Shown: positions 42,847 through 54,294, numbered from the stretch's first letter. The stretch is DNA of 64,000 nucleotides from Marinobacter sp. SS21 (GCF_028369065.1 NZ_JAQNDA010000011.1:94363-158362); one strand, 5' to 3'. Translations and numbers: made by a program. Notes: generated from the letters alone by a model not told the origin.

Positions 42847-43344
42847 ATGGGCATTTTTCTTCTGCTTTTCATCATCATGCCAATCGTTGAAATGACGATC
42901 CTGATCAAGGTGGGCACTCTTATCGGTGCCCTGAACACGATTGGGCTGGTGTTGTTGACGGCGGTCATTGGGGCAGCGCTGCTACGGCATCAGGGCTTTG
43001 CGACCCTGCTCAGGGCCAACGAGCGGTTGAACAGTGGTGAATTGCCCGCCAGGGAAGTGGCCGAAGGCCTGATTCTTGCCGTCGGCGGTGCCTTGTTACT
43101 GACCCCCGGTTTTGTCACCGACACCGTCGGGTTTTTGTGTCTGTTGCCTGGTAGTCGCCACTGGCTGGCGGCGCAGGCGCTGAAAAAGCTGGTCGTGAGC
43201 AGTCAGCACCAGGGCTTTCGGTTCACCATGGGCACTGGCGAGCCGTTCCAGCCTGGACGCGGTCCGCGCGGGAAAGACGACATCATCGAAGGTGAGTACA
43301 CCGACGAAACGGAGCGGGGCCATGACCGAATCGAAAAACGATAA
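42847..43344 (+). CDS. fxsA: FxsA family membrane protein
   Basis: This 165-residue inner-membrane protein has hydrophobic segments at about 3-22, 28-50 and 75-105. Its signature is FIIMPIVEMTILIKVGTLIG and LLTPGFVTDTVGFLCLLPGS. FxsA overproduction relieves F-plasmid exclusion of phage T7 in E. coli; its normal role is unclear. It is directly upstream of groES, the usual place in gammaproteobacteria. The last third is hydrophilic and charged. Confidence 0.93.
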   Translation: MGIFLLLFIIMPIVEMTILIKVGTLIGALNTIGLVLLTAVIGAALLRHQGFATLLRANERLNSGELPAREVAEGLILAVGGALLLTPGFVTDTVGFLCLLPGSRHWLAAQALKKLVVSSQHQGFRFTMGTGEPFQPGRGPRGKDDIIEGEYTDETERGHDRIEKR

Positions 43345-43362
43345 TTTTTTTTCGTCCGGGCA

Positions 43363-43390
43363 TTGAAAACCGGTCGGCTGCACCCCAGAT
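43363..43390 (+). promoter_or_regulatory. Sigma-32 heat-shock promoter of groESL
   Basis: TTGAAA-N14-CCCCAGAT fits the sigma-32 consensus (CTTGAAA, 13-15 bases, CCCCATNT). It lies about 117 bases upstream of groES and just after fxsA. Confidence 0.85.
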
Positions 43391-43507
43391 AAAGTCCACA
43401 AGTCCGCTGAGGGCGAATAATCCCGCTGAAAACAGGTGGTTATTTACTTCGGCTTTTAACGCAAGTGTCATTGCCAAAGACAACCTGACTATTGGAGATA
43501 CCGAGCA

Positions 43508-43795
43508 ATGAAAATTCGTCCGCTTCACGATCGTGTTGTCGTGCGCCGTAAGGAAGAAGAAGAGAAAACTGCGGGTGGCATCGTGCTGCCGGGTAACGCA
43601 AAAGAAAAGCCTTCCCAGGGTGAAGTGATCGCCGTGGGCAACGGTCGCGTGCTCGACAATGGTGAAACCCGTCCGCTGGCCGTCAAGGTCGGTGACGTTG
43701 TGGTCTTCGGCCAGTACTCTGGCAATACCGTAAAGGTTGACGGTGAAGACCTGCTGATCATGAGCGAAAGCGACATTTTTGGCGTTCTCGAGTAA
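43508..43795 (+). CDS. groES: Co-chaperonin GroES
   Basis: This 95-residue protein forms the seven-fold lid of the GroEL cage. It starts [20 protein letters not shown] and has the mobile-loop region [20 protein letters not shown] and the C-terminal [15 protein letters not shown] lies 10 bases before the ATG. groEL follows 69 bp later. A sigma-32 promoter lies upstream. Confidence 0.98.
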   Translation: MKIRPLHDRVVVRRKEEEEKTAGGIVLPGNAKEKPSQGEVIAVGNGRVLDNGETRPLAVKVGDVVVFGQYSGNTVKVDGEDLLIMSESDIFGVLE

Positions 43796-43837
43796 TCGGA
43801 CCGAATCCTACCAACCACTCGATAGAACCAACATTGA

Positions 43838-45517
<1,680 letters not shown>

Positions 45518-45565
45518 ATCGGCCTCCCGCAAGCCCTGTTTCGTGCAGGGCTTGGCGCCTTTATG

Positions 45566-45600
45566 AAAAACCCCGCATTACTGCGGGGTTTTTTGTTTTT
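45566..45600 (+). terminator. Intrinsic terminator of groESL
   Basis: AAAAACCCCGCA (45566-45577) pairs with TGCGGGGTTTTT (45582-45593) around a TTAC loop, followed by TTGTTTTTT. Confidence 0.93.
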
Positions 45601-45665
45601 TCGCCATGGACTTAATGGCTGGCTTTGTTAGACTCGGGGCCATCCAAACGCCTCGATTAACCGGT

Positions 45666-46460
45666 ATGTCCGAACCCAGTCATTCCACCTTCCTCCGCCC
45701 AGGCAAACTCATGCTGCTCATTTTTGCAGGCGTGGTTGTATACCTGTGTGCCTTGCTGTGGCTGATACCGGCCGGTTGGTTGTGGCAGCAGGTTTCCGGG
45801 CAAGTGCGTTTACCGCCGCAAGTGAAGGTGGTGTCGGTGAGCGGCTCATGGTGGGATGGCGTTGCCGGATTGCGCTTCCAGGGGCGGGATTTGCGCTTTG
45901 AATGGGCGCTGAGCTGGCCATCGGTGGCTGATCTGGAACTCCCGGTCAGCTTTGGCGTGCAGACCGCCTCGTCAAGGCTTAACGGTCACTTGGTCCTTGG
46001 CTGGCCGGACGAAGCCGCCTTGCAGGCCGCTGGCCGAATACACGTACCCGAATTCGAAGACCTGATTCGGCAGAGTAACGGTGCCCTGCTGGAAGGAGAC
46101 GTCGTTATTGATCGACTCCAACTGAAGTGGGCCGAGAATCAATTGGCGGAGGCCACGGGGCGTGGGCATTGGCCGGGTGGACGAGTGACCTGGCCAGTAG
46201 GGGATGGTGTGCAAAGTGCCCAGTTCCCGGCGATGTCCGCCAGCCTGGAGCAACTCAGTGACGGTGTCACATTGACGGTTGCCCAGCAGGGCCAGCCCGA
46301 TCCCGCCGCCGAGGCGGATATTCTGCGTAATGGCATGTTGGAGGTTCGGGTGTACAAGCGCCTGATCGACTTGGCAGGGCAGCCCTGGTCCGGCACGGCC
46401 AGTCCCGGTGATGTGGTGTTTCGGGTGCAGCAACCCTTGATACCAGGAGCGCGATTCTGA
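45666..46460 (+). CDS. gspN: Type II secretion system protein N
   Basis: This 264-residue bitopic inner-membrane protein has one helix near residues 18-38 and a periplasmic body with the GspN pattern VSVSGSWWDGVAGLRFQG and LRFEWALSWPSV. ATG 45666 is chosen over an upstream frame with no membrane pattern. The stop overlaps the start of gspC by one base (TGATG), so the two are coupled. In this arrangement N, C and D are grouped apart from the remaining secretion genes, which are not in the window. The family function is accessory; exact role is unsettled. Confidence 0.85.
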   Translation: MSEPSHSTFLRPGKLMLLIFAGVVVYLCALLWLIPAGWLWQQVSGQVRLPPQVKVVSVSGSWWDGVAGLRFQGRDLRFEWALSWPSVADLELPVSFGVQTASSRLNGHLVLGWPDEAALQAAGRIHVPEFEDLIRQSNGALLEGDVVIDRLQLKWAENQLAEATGRGHWPGGRVTWPVGDGVQSAQFPAMSASLEQLSDGVTLTVAQQGQPDPAAEADILRNGMLEVRVYKRLIDLAGQPWSGTASPGDVVFRVQQPLIPGARF

Positions 46461-47317
46461 TGGCAGCGCAGGGCTATGGACGGTGGGAACGGCTCGGTCG
46501 CCTGGCGGCCAACCTGTTGCTGGTGGCGTTGGTGCTGTATCTGGCGGTCACTCTGGCCAGGGTGACCTGGATGGTGTTGTGGCAGGAACAGCCTGCGCTG
46601 CAGATGACGACGATGGCGTCTTCCGGGAATACGGCGACCCGACAACTGTTGAATCAGCCCCTGGCTGGCTACGAACTGTTCGGGCGAGGCGAGGTCAATA
46701 CCCGCCAGGTCGCCGAATCGGTGCGCCAGTCAGCTCCGGAAACCCGCCTCCGCTTGCGGTTGGAGGGAGTATTGGTAGCTGAGCGCGCGGAGGACTCCGG
46801 TGCTATAGTTGCAGGAACTGACGGGATAACGGAACACTATCGAGTTGGCGATACATTGCCTGGAAACGCCGAGCTGGTAGAAGTCGAACCGGGCAGAATC
46901 CTGATCCGGCGAAACGGACTGTATGAGACCCTGACTTTCGAGGACAGCCAACCCGAGGAGTTGGTGACGGAAACCGAGCCCGTGAATCTGGCCTCGCCTC
47001 AGGCGTTCGTTGACGATGTCCAGGCTCGGCTGGACGCTCAGGGTGCCGCGGCACTGGTTGCATTTGGTTTGAGGCCAGTTCAGGATGGGAGCGCCTCGGG
47101 CTATGTCTATGATGGCTCCAATCCCATGTTACGAGCGGTGAATCTGAAAGCGGGAGATGTGATTACCGCCATCAATGGCCAGTCTTTGGGCGATATGGAA
47201 CAGGACCGGGCCTTGCTGGAATCCTGGCGTTCCCAGTCCCAGCTCGATATTGAAATCGAACGTAATGGTGCCCGCTTTTCGGTGAGCTACGCGCTGCCCG
47301 AAGAGTGGCGACAATAG
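46460..47317 (+). CDS. gspC: Type II secretion system protein C
   Basis: This 285-residue inner-membrane protein links the pseudopilus platform to the outer-membrane secretin. It has one helix at about 15-40 and the homology region LLNQPLAGYELFGRGEV (about 63-80) through RLRLEGVLVAERAEDSGAIV, which contacts GspD. The C-terminal PDZ-type domain (195-280) contains MLRAVNLKAGDVITAINGQSL. It starts within the gspN stop and is followed 75 bp later by gspD. Confidence 0.93.
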   Translation: MAAQGYGRWERLGRLAANLLLVALVLYLAVTLARVTWMVLWQEQPALQMTTMASSGNTATRQLLNQPLAGYELFGRGEVNTRQVAESVRQSAPETRLRLRLEGVLVAERAEDSGAIVAGTDGITEHYRVGDTLPGNAELVEVEPGRILIRRNGLYETLTFEDSQPEELVTETEPVNLASPQAFVDDVQARLDAQGAAALVAFGLRPVQDGSASGYVYDGSNPMLRAVNLKAGDVITAINGQSLGDMEQDRALLESWRSQSQLDIEIERNGARFSVSYALPEEWRQ

Positions 47318-47392
47318 CGCCGCGCTCATAGCCGTCAAGGAAATAACAATACCCGGCGAACGGGTTCTATCGATACAGGATGCGATCGTTGC

Positions 47393-49348
47393 ATGAATAA
47401 CCATAAAACCCCCTTCATCCGGGCTCTTGCGCTGATTTTTCTGCTTCCGCTGATGTCAGTGGCCCATGGACAGGAAGGCACCTGGCGCCTCAATCTCAAA
47501 GATGCGGATATCCGGGCTTTTGTAACCCAGGTGGCGGATATCACCGGCTACAGCTTTGTGGTCGATCCCCGGGTCAAGGGTAAGGTGACGGTGCTCTCAA
47601 GCGCGCCGATGAACAAGGATGAGATTTACGATCTGTTCCTGGCGGTGTTGCATGTCCATGGCTTTACTGCCATTCCGGGTGAAGAGGTTATCAAGGTTGT
47701 CCAGCAGGTGGATGCCAAACAGCTGGCAGAGAATCTTGACGGGTTCGACGAGGTGCCGTCGGAACAATTAGTGACTCAGGTCATCCAGGTGGACAACGCC
47801 AATGCCTTGGAATTGGTGCCCATCCTTCGACCCCTGGTTGCCAAATACGGACACCTGGCGGCGGTTGCGGCTGCCAATGCCCTGATCGTCAGCGACCATC
47901 AGGCCAACATAGCCCGCATTCAACAAATCGTGCGTGAGTTGGACAGCCCCTCCAAATATGAGGTGGAAGTGATTCAGCTTCAGGAGGCCTGGGTCGGGGA
48001 TATGGTGACCCTGTTGCAGGAACTGGCGCCCCAGGAGCTGGGCAGTGCTGGCTCTCAGGATGCCGCCCGCAAGTACAGCGTTACCGCAGACGAGCGTAGT
48101 AACCGCCTGATCCTGAGGGGCGACGAATCCTTCCGGGACAAGATTCGCGGGTTGATTCAGCAGCTTGACCAGCCATCGGCCACCGGCGGAACCACCAAGG
48201 TGATTCGCCTGAATCACGCCGACGCCAAAACCCTGGTTGAAATTCTCAAGGGCGTGATGGGCGACGTCGCCAGCGAAGCCCCCGGTGCTTCGGCGTCCGG
48301 CGGTGGCTCCGCAGGCCGTCAGACTAACTTCTCCATTTTTGCCGATGAAGGCCTCAATGCCTTGGTCATCCGCGGCGAGCCGTCCCTCATGCAGGAGGCG
48401 GAGCTCATTGTTTCCCAGTTGGATGTCCGTCGCGCCCAGGTCTTGATCGAAGCGGCCATCGTTGAGATCAGCGACGAACTGGGTGAGGACCTGGGCATCC
48501 AGTTCGCCGTTGGCGATGAATCCGGCGAATCCACGCCGCTGGCCGGCACCAACTTTAACAACGTCGGTCGCAGCCTGACCGACGTGCTCTCGGCCCTTGT
48601 CAGCGATACCGTCATTGCCCCGGCCACTGGCGGCATCACCATTGGCGCTGCCCAGCGGGATCGGGACGGCATTACCTGGGGCGTGTTGCTACAGGCGCTG
48701 TCGACGTCTGCGGCCGCGAACTTGCTGTCAACGCCGAGCATTATCACCCTGGACAATCAGGAATCCGAGATTATCGTCGGTCAGAATGTACCGTTCCGTA
48801 CCGGGGAATCGACGGTGACTGGCGATGGCACCACCAATCCCTTCACCACCATTGAACGACGGGACGTGGGCCTGACCCTGAAGGTGACGCCAACGATCAG
48901 CCGTGGCGGCCTGGTGCGACTGGTGGTTGAGCAGACCACAGAGAACATTGCGGACAGCATCGAGGACGCTTCCGATATCGTCACCAACAAGCGGGAAATC
49001 AAGACCACGGTTCTGGCCGACGACGGTGAGACCGTGGTGTTGGGCGGGCTGATCCGGGATGACTTCATGGTTAATGAGAGCAAGGTGCCTTTCCTGGGCG
49101 ATATTCCCTATTTGGGCAGGCTGTTTTCCTCCCAGTCTGAACGTCGTGTGAAACGGAACCTGTTGGTTTTCCTGCGGCCGACGATCATGTTTGACAAGGA
49201 AGAAGCCGTGGCGGTGACAGACGACAAGTTCAACAGCCTGTGGGAAGTGGATCTGGGCATCCGCGAAAAGCTGGGTATGCCTGCGCCTGCAGACCCCGCG
49301 CAGCGGCCGCCCGTCGAATCGTTGTTTGATCCGGGATCACGGCCTTAA
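47393..49348 (+). CDS. gspD: Type II secretion system secretin GspD
   Basis: This 651-residue outer-membrane secretin forms the channel through which folded exoproteins leave the cell. It has a signal peptide (to about AHGQ, residue 27). An N0 domain follows (DADIRAFVTQVADITGYSFV), then N1-N3 repeats and the secretin domain. The secretin domain holds the EVPLLGDIP-like motif, here SKVPFLGDIPYLGRLF near 565. The length is typical. It ends about 20 bp before a terminator. The surface lipase at 11689 and other exoenzymes are possible clients, which is an inference. Confidence 0.95.
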   Translation: MNNHKTPFIRALALIFLLPLMSVAHGQEGTWRLNLKDADIRAFVTQVADITGYSFVVDPRVKGKVTVLSSAPMNKDEIYDLFLAVLHVHGFTAIPGEEVIKVVQQVDAKQLAENLDGFDEVPSEQLVTQVIQVDNANALELVPILRPLVAKYGHLAAVAAANALIVSDHQANIARIQQIVRELDSPSKYEVEVIQLQEAWVGDMVTLLQELAPQELGSAGSQDAARKYSVTADERSNRLILRGDESFRDKIRGLIQQLDQPSATGGTTKVIRLNHADAKTLVEILKGVMGDVASEAPGASASGGGSAGRQTNFSIFADEGLNALVIRGEPSLMQEAELIVSQLDVRRAQVLIEAAIVEISDELGEDLGIQFAVGDESGESTPLAGTNFNNVGRSLTDVLSALVSDTVIAPATGGITIGAAQRDRDGITWGVLLQALSTSAAANLLSTPSIITLDNQESEIIVGQNVPFRTGESTVTGDGTTNPFTTIERRDVGLTLKVTPTISRGGLVRLVVEQTTENIADSIEDASDIVTNKREIKTTVLADDGETVVLGGLIRDDFMVNESKVPFLGDIPYLGRLFSSQSERRVKRNLLVFLRPTIMFDKEEAVAVTDDKFNSLWEVDLGIREKLGMPAPADPAQRPPVESLFDPGSRP

Positions 49349-49369
49349 ACCAGGTTGCTCAGTTGATAT

Positions 49370-49397
49370 AAAAGCCGTGTCGATCGACACGGCTTTT
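49370..49397 (+). terminator. Intrinsic terminator of gspNCD
   Basis: A perfect 28-bp palindrome (AAAAGCCGTGTCGA with its complement) is followed by TTC on the plus strand after a run of six T. It lies 22 bp after the gspD stop. Confidence 0.85.
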
Positions 49398-49409
49398 TTC
49401 GTTCTGTTG

Positions 49410-49504
49410 GTAGGATGCGGTGAGACGCAGCCGAACCGCATCGTTCTCGTTGTTGGCCTAGAGTCGGTTTTGATGCGGTTCGCTTTGCTCACCGGCATCC
49501 TACG
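49410..49504. repeat. REP/BIME-like element, family A copy 5
   Basis: Two inverted arms (GGTAGGATGCGGTGAG and CACCGGCATCCTACG) each contain an inner GAACCGCATC or its complement. They are separated by about 30 bases. The right arm has one extra G compared with other copies. It lies between gspD and the convergent M48 gene. Confidence 0.85.
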
Positions 49505-49525
49505 TGTCGTTGGTCAGTTTGGGCG

Positions 49526-51475
49526 TTAGCTGTCCACGGCGATGGGCGGCATCGGGCAGTCCAACTGGTCGGCCACCAATCGCAGCATTTCGTACTCGGT
49601 CACCGTGACCTGGCCGTCGTGACTGACACAATCGCCGCAGGCATCGATAATCGCCGGTTTAAGCAGTGGTGACAGGCTGTTGAGCTGCACCAGGGCGTCC
49701 CGTAGTTCCGCGATGGTGACCCTGTCGGCAAGCGGCTTGAGGTCGGCTGGGTTGGCAAAGCCAGCCAAGGCTTCGCGATACAGCTGGCCAGCACCCTCGG
49801 CCGACGAACTGCCGGCGCGGGCCATTAGGCTGAACAGGCGGTGTAGCGGGGTCTGCACGACTTGATAACTGCGATATTTTGTCGTCACCGCGGCGCCGGC
49901 GTTGACGCCCAGATGGCGCTGCAGGAAGCTGATCATGGCAAACTCGAACAGCGATACCCGTCCGTCGGCTTTCACCAGCCTCTGGGCGTATTCGATCAGT
50001 TGCCGCCGTTCCTCGGGATCCAGCTTGCGCAGAGCCGGCATGGCCAGCTCTAGTGAGGGAAAGCGGCTGGCTGCGCCCAGGGCTTTCAGGGTAGGGGTGA
50101 GCTTAGCAATCAGTGCGGGCTGGGGGGCGAGCAACGGATGGTCCTCGAGCAAGGACAGCACCTGTTCCTGGGCCGCTGCATCCAGTTGGTCCGTGAGCAG
50201 GGCATAGCAGAGCTGAACGGCGCCTGAGCGGGTATAGAGCAGGTCCAGAAAAGTGGCTGGCAATCGCTCCAGCAGATTTTTCGCATAGACTTCGCTGCGC
50301 TCAGTCACCTGCCCAACCGAACGGGATAAGCGATCGGCAGGGGTGTAGGTGATAGGAGGCAGCTCCTGCTCGGGTGCCGGTACGCCGGTGCCGGAAAAAC
50401 CCGCGGCGGCCATGGGGGCAGTCTGTCCGCCACGGATCTGTGCGGCAGGCCGGGTGTCTCGCTGTCGGCTTTGCAGGCGGGCCAACAGACCGGGTTGGAT
50501 GGCGTTAATACGTGCAGCGATGGGCGGATGGGAGGCCAGTAACCGTGAGAACTTCATAGCCGTGCTTTCGCCGAAGCACATGTGGTTCATGTCAGAGGCG
50601 TGACTGGTGGACTTCAGCAACCCACCCTGGAAACCGATCTTGTACAAGGCCGAAGCGATTCCTTCGGGATTGCGAGTGAACTGCACGGATGAGGCGTCGG
50701 CCAGCAGTTCCCGTTGCCGGGAAACCGCAGACTGGATCAGGCGGCCAAAGAACAGCCCCACGTAGCCGATCACCACCAGCGCCAGACCAAGGATGACGGC
50801 TGCTCCCTGTTCCTTGTTTCGGCGCGAGGAATAGCTGCTGGGGCTGGCGCTGTGAAGCAGGAAACTGCCGATCTGACCAATCATCAGTATGCCGGCGAGC
50901 ACGGCAATCAAGCGCACATTGATTCGCATATCACCATTGAGGATGTGGCTGAACTCATGCCCGACAACCCCTTGCAGTTCGTCCCGGTTGAGTTGAGTAA
51001 GCGCGCCGTGGGTCACCACCATTACTGCTTCGCTGGGGCTGTAGCCCGCGACAAAGGCATTGATGCCGGTTTCCCGGTCCATGACATAGAGTTGCGGTAC
51101 AGAAACCCCGCTGGCAATGGACATTTCCTCGACAATGTTGCGGAGTTTCCGCTCATCCGCGTCTTGGGTGGAAGGGTCGATCAGCCTGGCGCCCACCATG
51201 CGCGCTACACGTTCGCCGCCACCGGCCAGATCAATCCAGCGCACCAGCGAGCCGAGAACAATCAGGCAGACTACCGCGCCGGCGGTCATCAGGCCGTGGC
51301 TGCTGATCAGCCAGTCCATAAAGCTCAGGGAGGTGGTCTCGCTGCGGGTAACCAGATAGCCCACCAGGCAGACCGCCAGGCTGATGATGGCTACCGCCAG
51401 CAGGAACAGTGCAATCAGCAGCGTGGTGTTGCGCCGGGCGTTGGCCTGGCGCTGGAAGAACCCGGGATTTGCCAT
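49526..51475 (-). CDS. M48 family membrane metalloprotease (HtpX-related)
   Basis: This 649-residue protein has a zinc protease domain with HEFSH (in VVGHEFSHILNGDM, near residue 170) and the third ligand Glu expected in RELLADASSVQFTRNP near 265. Hydrophobic segments lie at about 18-40, 55-80, 195-215 and 230-250, so it is anchored in the inner membrane. The C-terminal half (about 370-645) is a soluble extension that HtpX lacks, ending in a TerB-like acidic helical region (IIDACGDCVSHDGQVTVTEYEML). It lies 11 bp downstream of the lemA gene. A role in membrane protein quality control is an inference. Confidence 0.87.
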   Translation of the reverse strand: MANPGFFQRQANARRNTTLLIALFLLAVAIISLAVCLVGYLVTRSETTSLSFMDWLISSHGLMTAGAVVCLIVLGSLVRWIDLAGGGERVARMVGARLIDPSTQDADERKLRNIVEEMSIASGVSVPQLYVMDRETGINAFVAGYSPSEAVMVVTHGALTQLNRDELQGVVGHEFSHILNGDMRINVRLIAVLAGILMIGQIGSFLLHSASPSSYSSRRNKEQGAAVILGLALVVIGYVGLFFGRLIQSAVSRQRELLADASSVQFTRNPEGIASALYKIGFQGGLLKSTSHASDMNHMCFGESTAMKFSRLLASHPPIAARINAIQPGLLARLQSRQRDTRPAAQIRGGQTAPMAAAGFSGTGVPAPEQELPPITYTPADRLSRSVGQVTERSEVYAKNLLERLPATFLDLLYTRSGAVQLCYALLTDQLDAAAQEQVLSLLEDHPLLAPQPALIAKLTPTLKALGAASRFPSLELAMPALRKLDPEERRQLIEYAQRLVKADGRVSLFEFAMISFLQRHLGVNAGAAVTTKYRSYQVVQTPLHRLFSLMARAGSSSAEGAGQLYREALAGFANPADLKPLADRVTIAELRDALVQLNSLSPLLKPAIIDACGDCVSHDGQVTVTEYEMLRLVADQLDCPMPPIAVDS

Positions 51476-51486
51476 GACGCTACCGC

Positions 51487-52074
51487 TCAGAACGCGACTT
51501 TCGGGGCCAGGCGGGCTTCTGGGGATTCCAGCTCCAGCTGGGCGGTCTGCTTGAAGGCGAACAGGCCGGAGATAATGTTATTGGGGAACTGTTCGCGGAA
51601 GGTGTTATAGGTCATGACGCCGTCGTTGTAGGCCTGGCGCGCAAAGGAAACCCGATTTTCCGTGCTGGACAGCTCCTCCATGAGTTGTTGGATGGTTTCG
51701 TTGGCTTTCAGCTCCGGGTAGTTTTCTGCCACGGCGTAAAAATTCGCCAGCGCCTTGGTCAGCAGGTTTTCGGCGCTGCCGAGCTTTTGAATTTTGTTGC
51801 CATCAGCGGGGTCTCGGGCTGCGGTTTTCTGGGCGGCAACGGCGCCATTGCGAGCCTCCATGACCTGGGTCAAGGTGGATTTCTCGTGGCTCAGGTAGGC
51901 TTTCGCGGATTCCACCAGGTTGGGGATCAGGTCGTGGCGACGTTGCAGCTGGACATCAATCTGGGCAAAGCCGTTCTTGAACTGATTGCGTAGTGATACC
52001 AGTCGGTTGTAGATGAATACCAGGTAAAGCACAGCAATGGCGATGACGCCGAGTCCGATCAGGGTGGTGGTCAT
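51487..52074 (-). CDS. lemA: LemA family protein
   Basis: This 195-residue protein has one N-terminal helix (about 4-22) and a coiled, helical body. It begins LGVIAIAVLYLVFIYNRLVS and contains QIDVQLQRRHDLIPNLVESAK and NRVSFARQAYNDGVMTYN, the LemA signature. ATG 52074 has AAGGAG 7 bases upstream; an upstream frame is not supported. LemA proteins are exposed to the periplasm and often neighbour M48 proteases; here the protease gene follows by 11 bp, so they form an operon. Function is not well known. Confidence 0.93.
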   Translation of the reverse strand: MTTTLIGLGVIAIAVLYLVFIYNRLVSLRNQFKNGFAQIDVQLQRRHDLIPNLVESAKAYLSHEKSTLTQVMEARNGAVAAQKTAARDPADGNKIQKLGSAENLLTKALANFYAVAENYPELKANETIQQLMEELSSTENRVSFARQAYNDGVMTYNTFREQFPNNIISGLFAFKQTAQLELESPEARLAPKVAF

Positions 52075-52114
52075 GGAGGCTCCTTGCTCATGGGTGTCTG
52101 GGCGCGGGTGGCGA

Positions 52115-54175
52115 TTAGGCGTTGTTCTCCGCCATCTTACCGTGAAATTCTGCGACAAACGACACAAACTCCTGTGCAGGCAAAGGCTTGGAGAAGTAAT
52201 AGCCCTGAGCGAGCTGGCAACCCCGTTGTCGCAGGTAAAACTCCTGTTCGGCGGTCTCGACACCCTCGGCGATAACCGACAGGTTCAGACTCTTGCCCAA
52301 GTCAATGATGGTGTTGGCGATACGGGTGTCGTCTTCGTTCACCAGAAGATCCTGAACAAACTGTTTGTCGATTTTCAGGTGTTGCACCGGCATCCGCTTC
52401 AGATAGGTCAGCGATGAATAGCCGGTACCGAAGTCATCGACTGCGATCTGGATGCCTTCTCGTTTCAGGAGCTGGAGTTTGCTGATGGCATCTTCCAGAT
52501 TGGTCATGACGCTGGTTTCGGTGACTTCGAGCTCCAGTCCGCCCGGTGGGATCCGGTGCCGGGACAGGGTGTCGAGCACGATGGCGAGGATGTTGTCCTG
52601 GCGCAGCTGGACCGCGGAGAGGTTGACAGCCATGCGTAGGGAAAGGCCATTGGCGGCCCATTCCGCGGCTTGGCGGCAGGCTTGATCCAAAACCCAGGCT
52701 CCGATTTCGACGATCTGCCCATTCAGTTCCGACAGGGGGATGAAGTGGTCGGGAGGAATGAGTCCCCGCTCCGGGTGTTGCCATCGGATCAACGCCTCGG
52801 CGCCGATCACCCGACCAGTATCCAGGCTGATTTGGGGCTGATAGAGCAGGTGGAACTCGTTCTCGGCCAGAGCCCTGGCCATGTCTTTCTCAAGCTGCTT
52901 GCGCTCACGCATTTCCTGGTCGACGCTGGCCACGTAAAACTGGTAGCTGTTTCGGCCACTGTCCTTGGCCAGGGTCATGGTTTGCTCGGCGTACTGGAGC
53001 AGCCTGTCAAGCTCGTCGGCATCATTTGGGAACAGGGCAACGCCGATCGTGGCGGTTAAGGTGATCGAACGGTTGTGCGCGGGTACCGGCTGGCTGAACA
53101 GCTCCAGTAATTTTTCGGCCGTGATGGCCGCCTGGTAGCCTGTCGCCAGCTGTTTTTGCACCAGGACAAACTGGTCGCTTCCGAGCCTGGCTTTGAGAAA
53201 GTCGCGGTCGTTGAAACCGGAATCCAGGCGATCGGCAATGCCTTGCAAGATCAAGTCGCCGTTTTCATACCCCAACTGATCGTTGATGCTTTTGAAATCG
53301 TCGATGCCGCAGCAGAAAACGGCGGTCACCTTGTGCTGCTTTCGGGCATCATCCATGGCGCTTTTGAGCAAACTGAGCAGATATTCCCGGCTGGGCAATC
53401 CGGTGAGTTTGTCGAAGCGGGACAGTCGGGTCACCCGCTCCTCCGCTTCTCTTTGCTTTTTTTGGCTGTCGGAGATGGCGACCAGCAAGTTGTTGGTGGC
53501 ATTCACCCACAGTCCCAGCTCATCCCGTGTGTGACCCTTGACCGTGGTGATCAATCGGGTGTCCGGGTGGTCCGGGTCAACCTGGGCCAGAGAGGCGATG
53601 ATTTTCAACAACGGCTTGGTGAGCAACAAGTGATACACCATGAACAGCACCAGGGCGAGAATCATGGCCCGGGCCAGGCCGGAGCCAAAGGTGAGCGTGG
53701 CTCTTTCCAGCCAGCTCTCGGCGGTGGGGCCGGTATCGTAATGCATCTCCAGATAGCCATAGACCGTGGGCTGGCTCTGGTGGCGGGACAGTTCGATTCG
53801 ATAGCTCCGCTCTGCCAGGAAAATGGTGTCGGTTAACGGGCGATAGGGCGCTTGCTGCAGGGGGCGGGTGCGTTCGCCAAGGGGCTGACCGTCGGGGTGA
53901 GTAATCCGCGCCAGCCGGACGGTTTGTTGCTCAAACAGGCCGTCAACCACTTGCTGGGCAAGTTCTTCATCGATACTGAACACGGCCTGGGTGGCGGCAT
54001 CCCGAACCAGGGCCATGGTTTGATAGGCCTGTCGATCCAGGTCGGTGGATACCCGTTTGGCATCAATGACGATCTGGCTCGCGCTCAGCACGATACCGGA
54101 AACCAAGGCTATCGAAAGGACCCAGCGTAAAATCCGGTATCCCAGCCGGTGTTCGATCTTGAATGACGTTTTCAT
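52115..54175 (-). CDS. Membrane GGDEF-EAL protein, predicted c-di-GMP phosphodiesterase
   Basis: This 686-residue protein has two N-terminal membrane helices (about 12-32 and 168-188) around a periplasmic sensor and a HAMP-like linker. A degenerate GGDEF domain follows (motif ARLGSDQFVLVQ, so GSDQF replaces GGDEF) and then an EAL domain from about 430. The EAL motifs are intact: GAEALIRWQHPERG, NLSAVQL, LEVTETSVM, DDFGTGYSSLTYLKRMP, KIDKQF and AEGVET. It should break down c-di-GMP, with GGDEF as a possible GTP-sensing domain. It begins 10 bp before a region of A+T-rich DNA. It is a monocistronic gene. Confidence 0.92.
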   Translation of the reverse strand: MKTSFKIEHRLGYRILRWVLSIALVSGIVLSASQIVIDAKRVSTDLDRQAYQTMALVRDAATQAVFSIDEELAQQVVDGLFEQQTVRLARITHPDGQPLGERTRPLQQAPYRPLTDTIFLAERSYRIELSRHQSQPTVYGYLEMHYDTGPTAESWLERATLTFGSGLARAMILALVLFMVYHLLLTKPLLKIIASLAQVDPDHPDTRLITTVKGHTRDELGLWVNATNNLLVAISDSQKKQREAEERVTRLSRFDKLTGLPSREYLLSLLKSAMDDARKQHKVTAVFCCGIDDFKSINDQLGYENGDLILQGIADRLDSGFNDRDFLKARLGSDQFVLVQKQLATGYQAAITAEKLLELFSQPVPAHNRSITLTATIGVALFPNDADELDRLLQYAEQTMTLAKDSGRNSYQFYVASVDQEMRERKQLEKDMARALAENEFHLLYQPQISLDTGRVIGAEALIRWQHPERGLIPPDHFIPLSELNGQIVEIGAWVLDQACRQAAEWAANGLSLRMAVNLSAVQLRQDNILAIVLDTLSRHRIPPGGLELEVTETSVMTNLEDAISKLQLLKREGIQIAVDDFGTGYSSLTYLKRMPVQHLKIDKQFVQDLLVNEDDTRIANTIIDLGKSLNLSVIAEGVETAEQEFYLRQRGCQLAQGYYFSKPLPAQEFVSFVAEFHGKMAENNA

Positions 54176-54294
54176 TGATGGCCGAGTTTGTTGTTATGGT
54201 TGCGTTGGCGTCGATAGCCGAGATAGACCGCGTAGTTAAGATATCTATTCTTATCAATTCTGGCGCCGAAGCCTATGCCGAATTGTAAGATATT

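Noticed and set aside
54176..54290. Fur box in the A+T-rich DNA upstream of the EAL gene
   Set aside because: Words such as GATAAGAATAGATATC are suggestive but match the 19-bp Fur consensus poorly; not supported.
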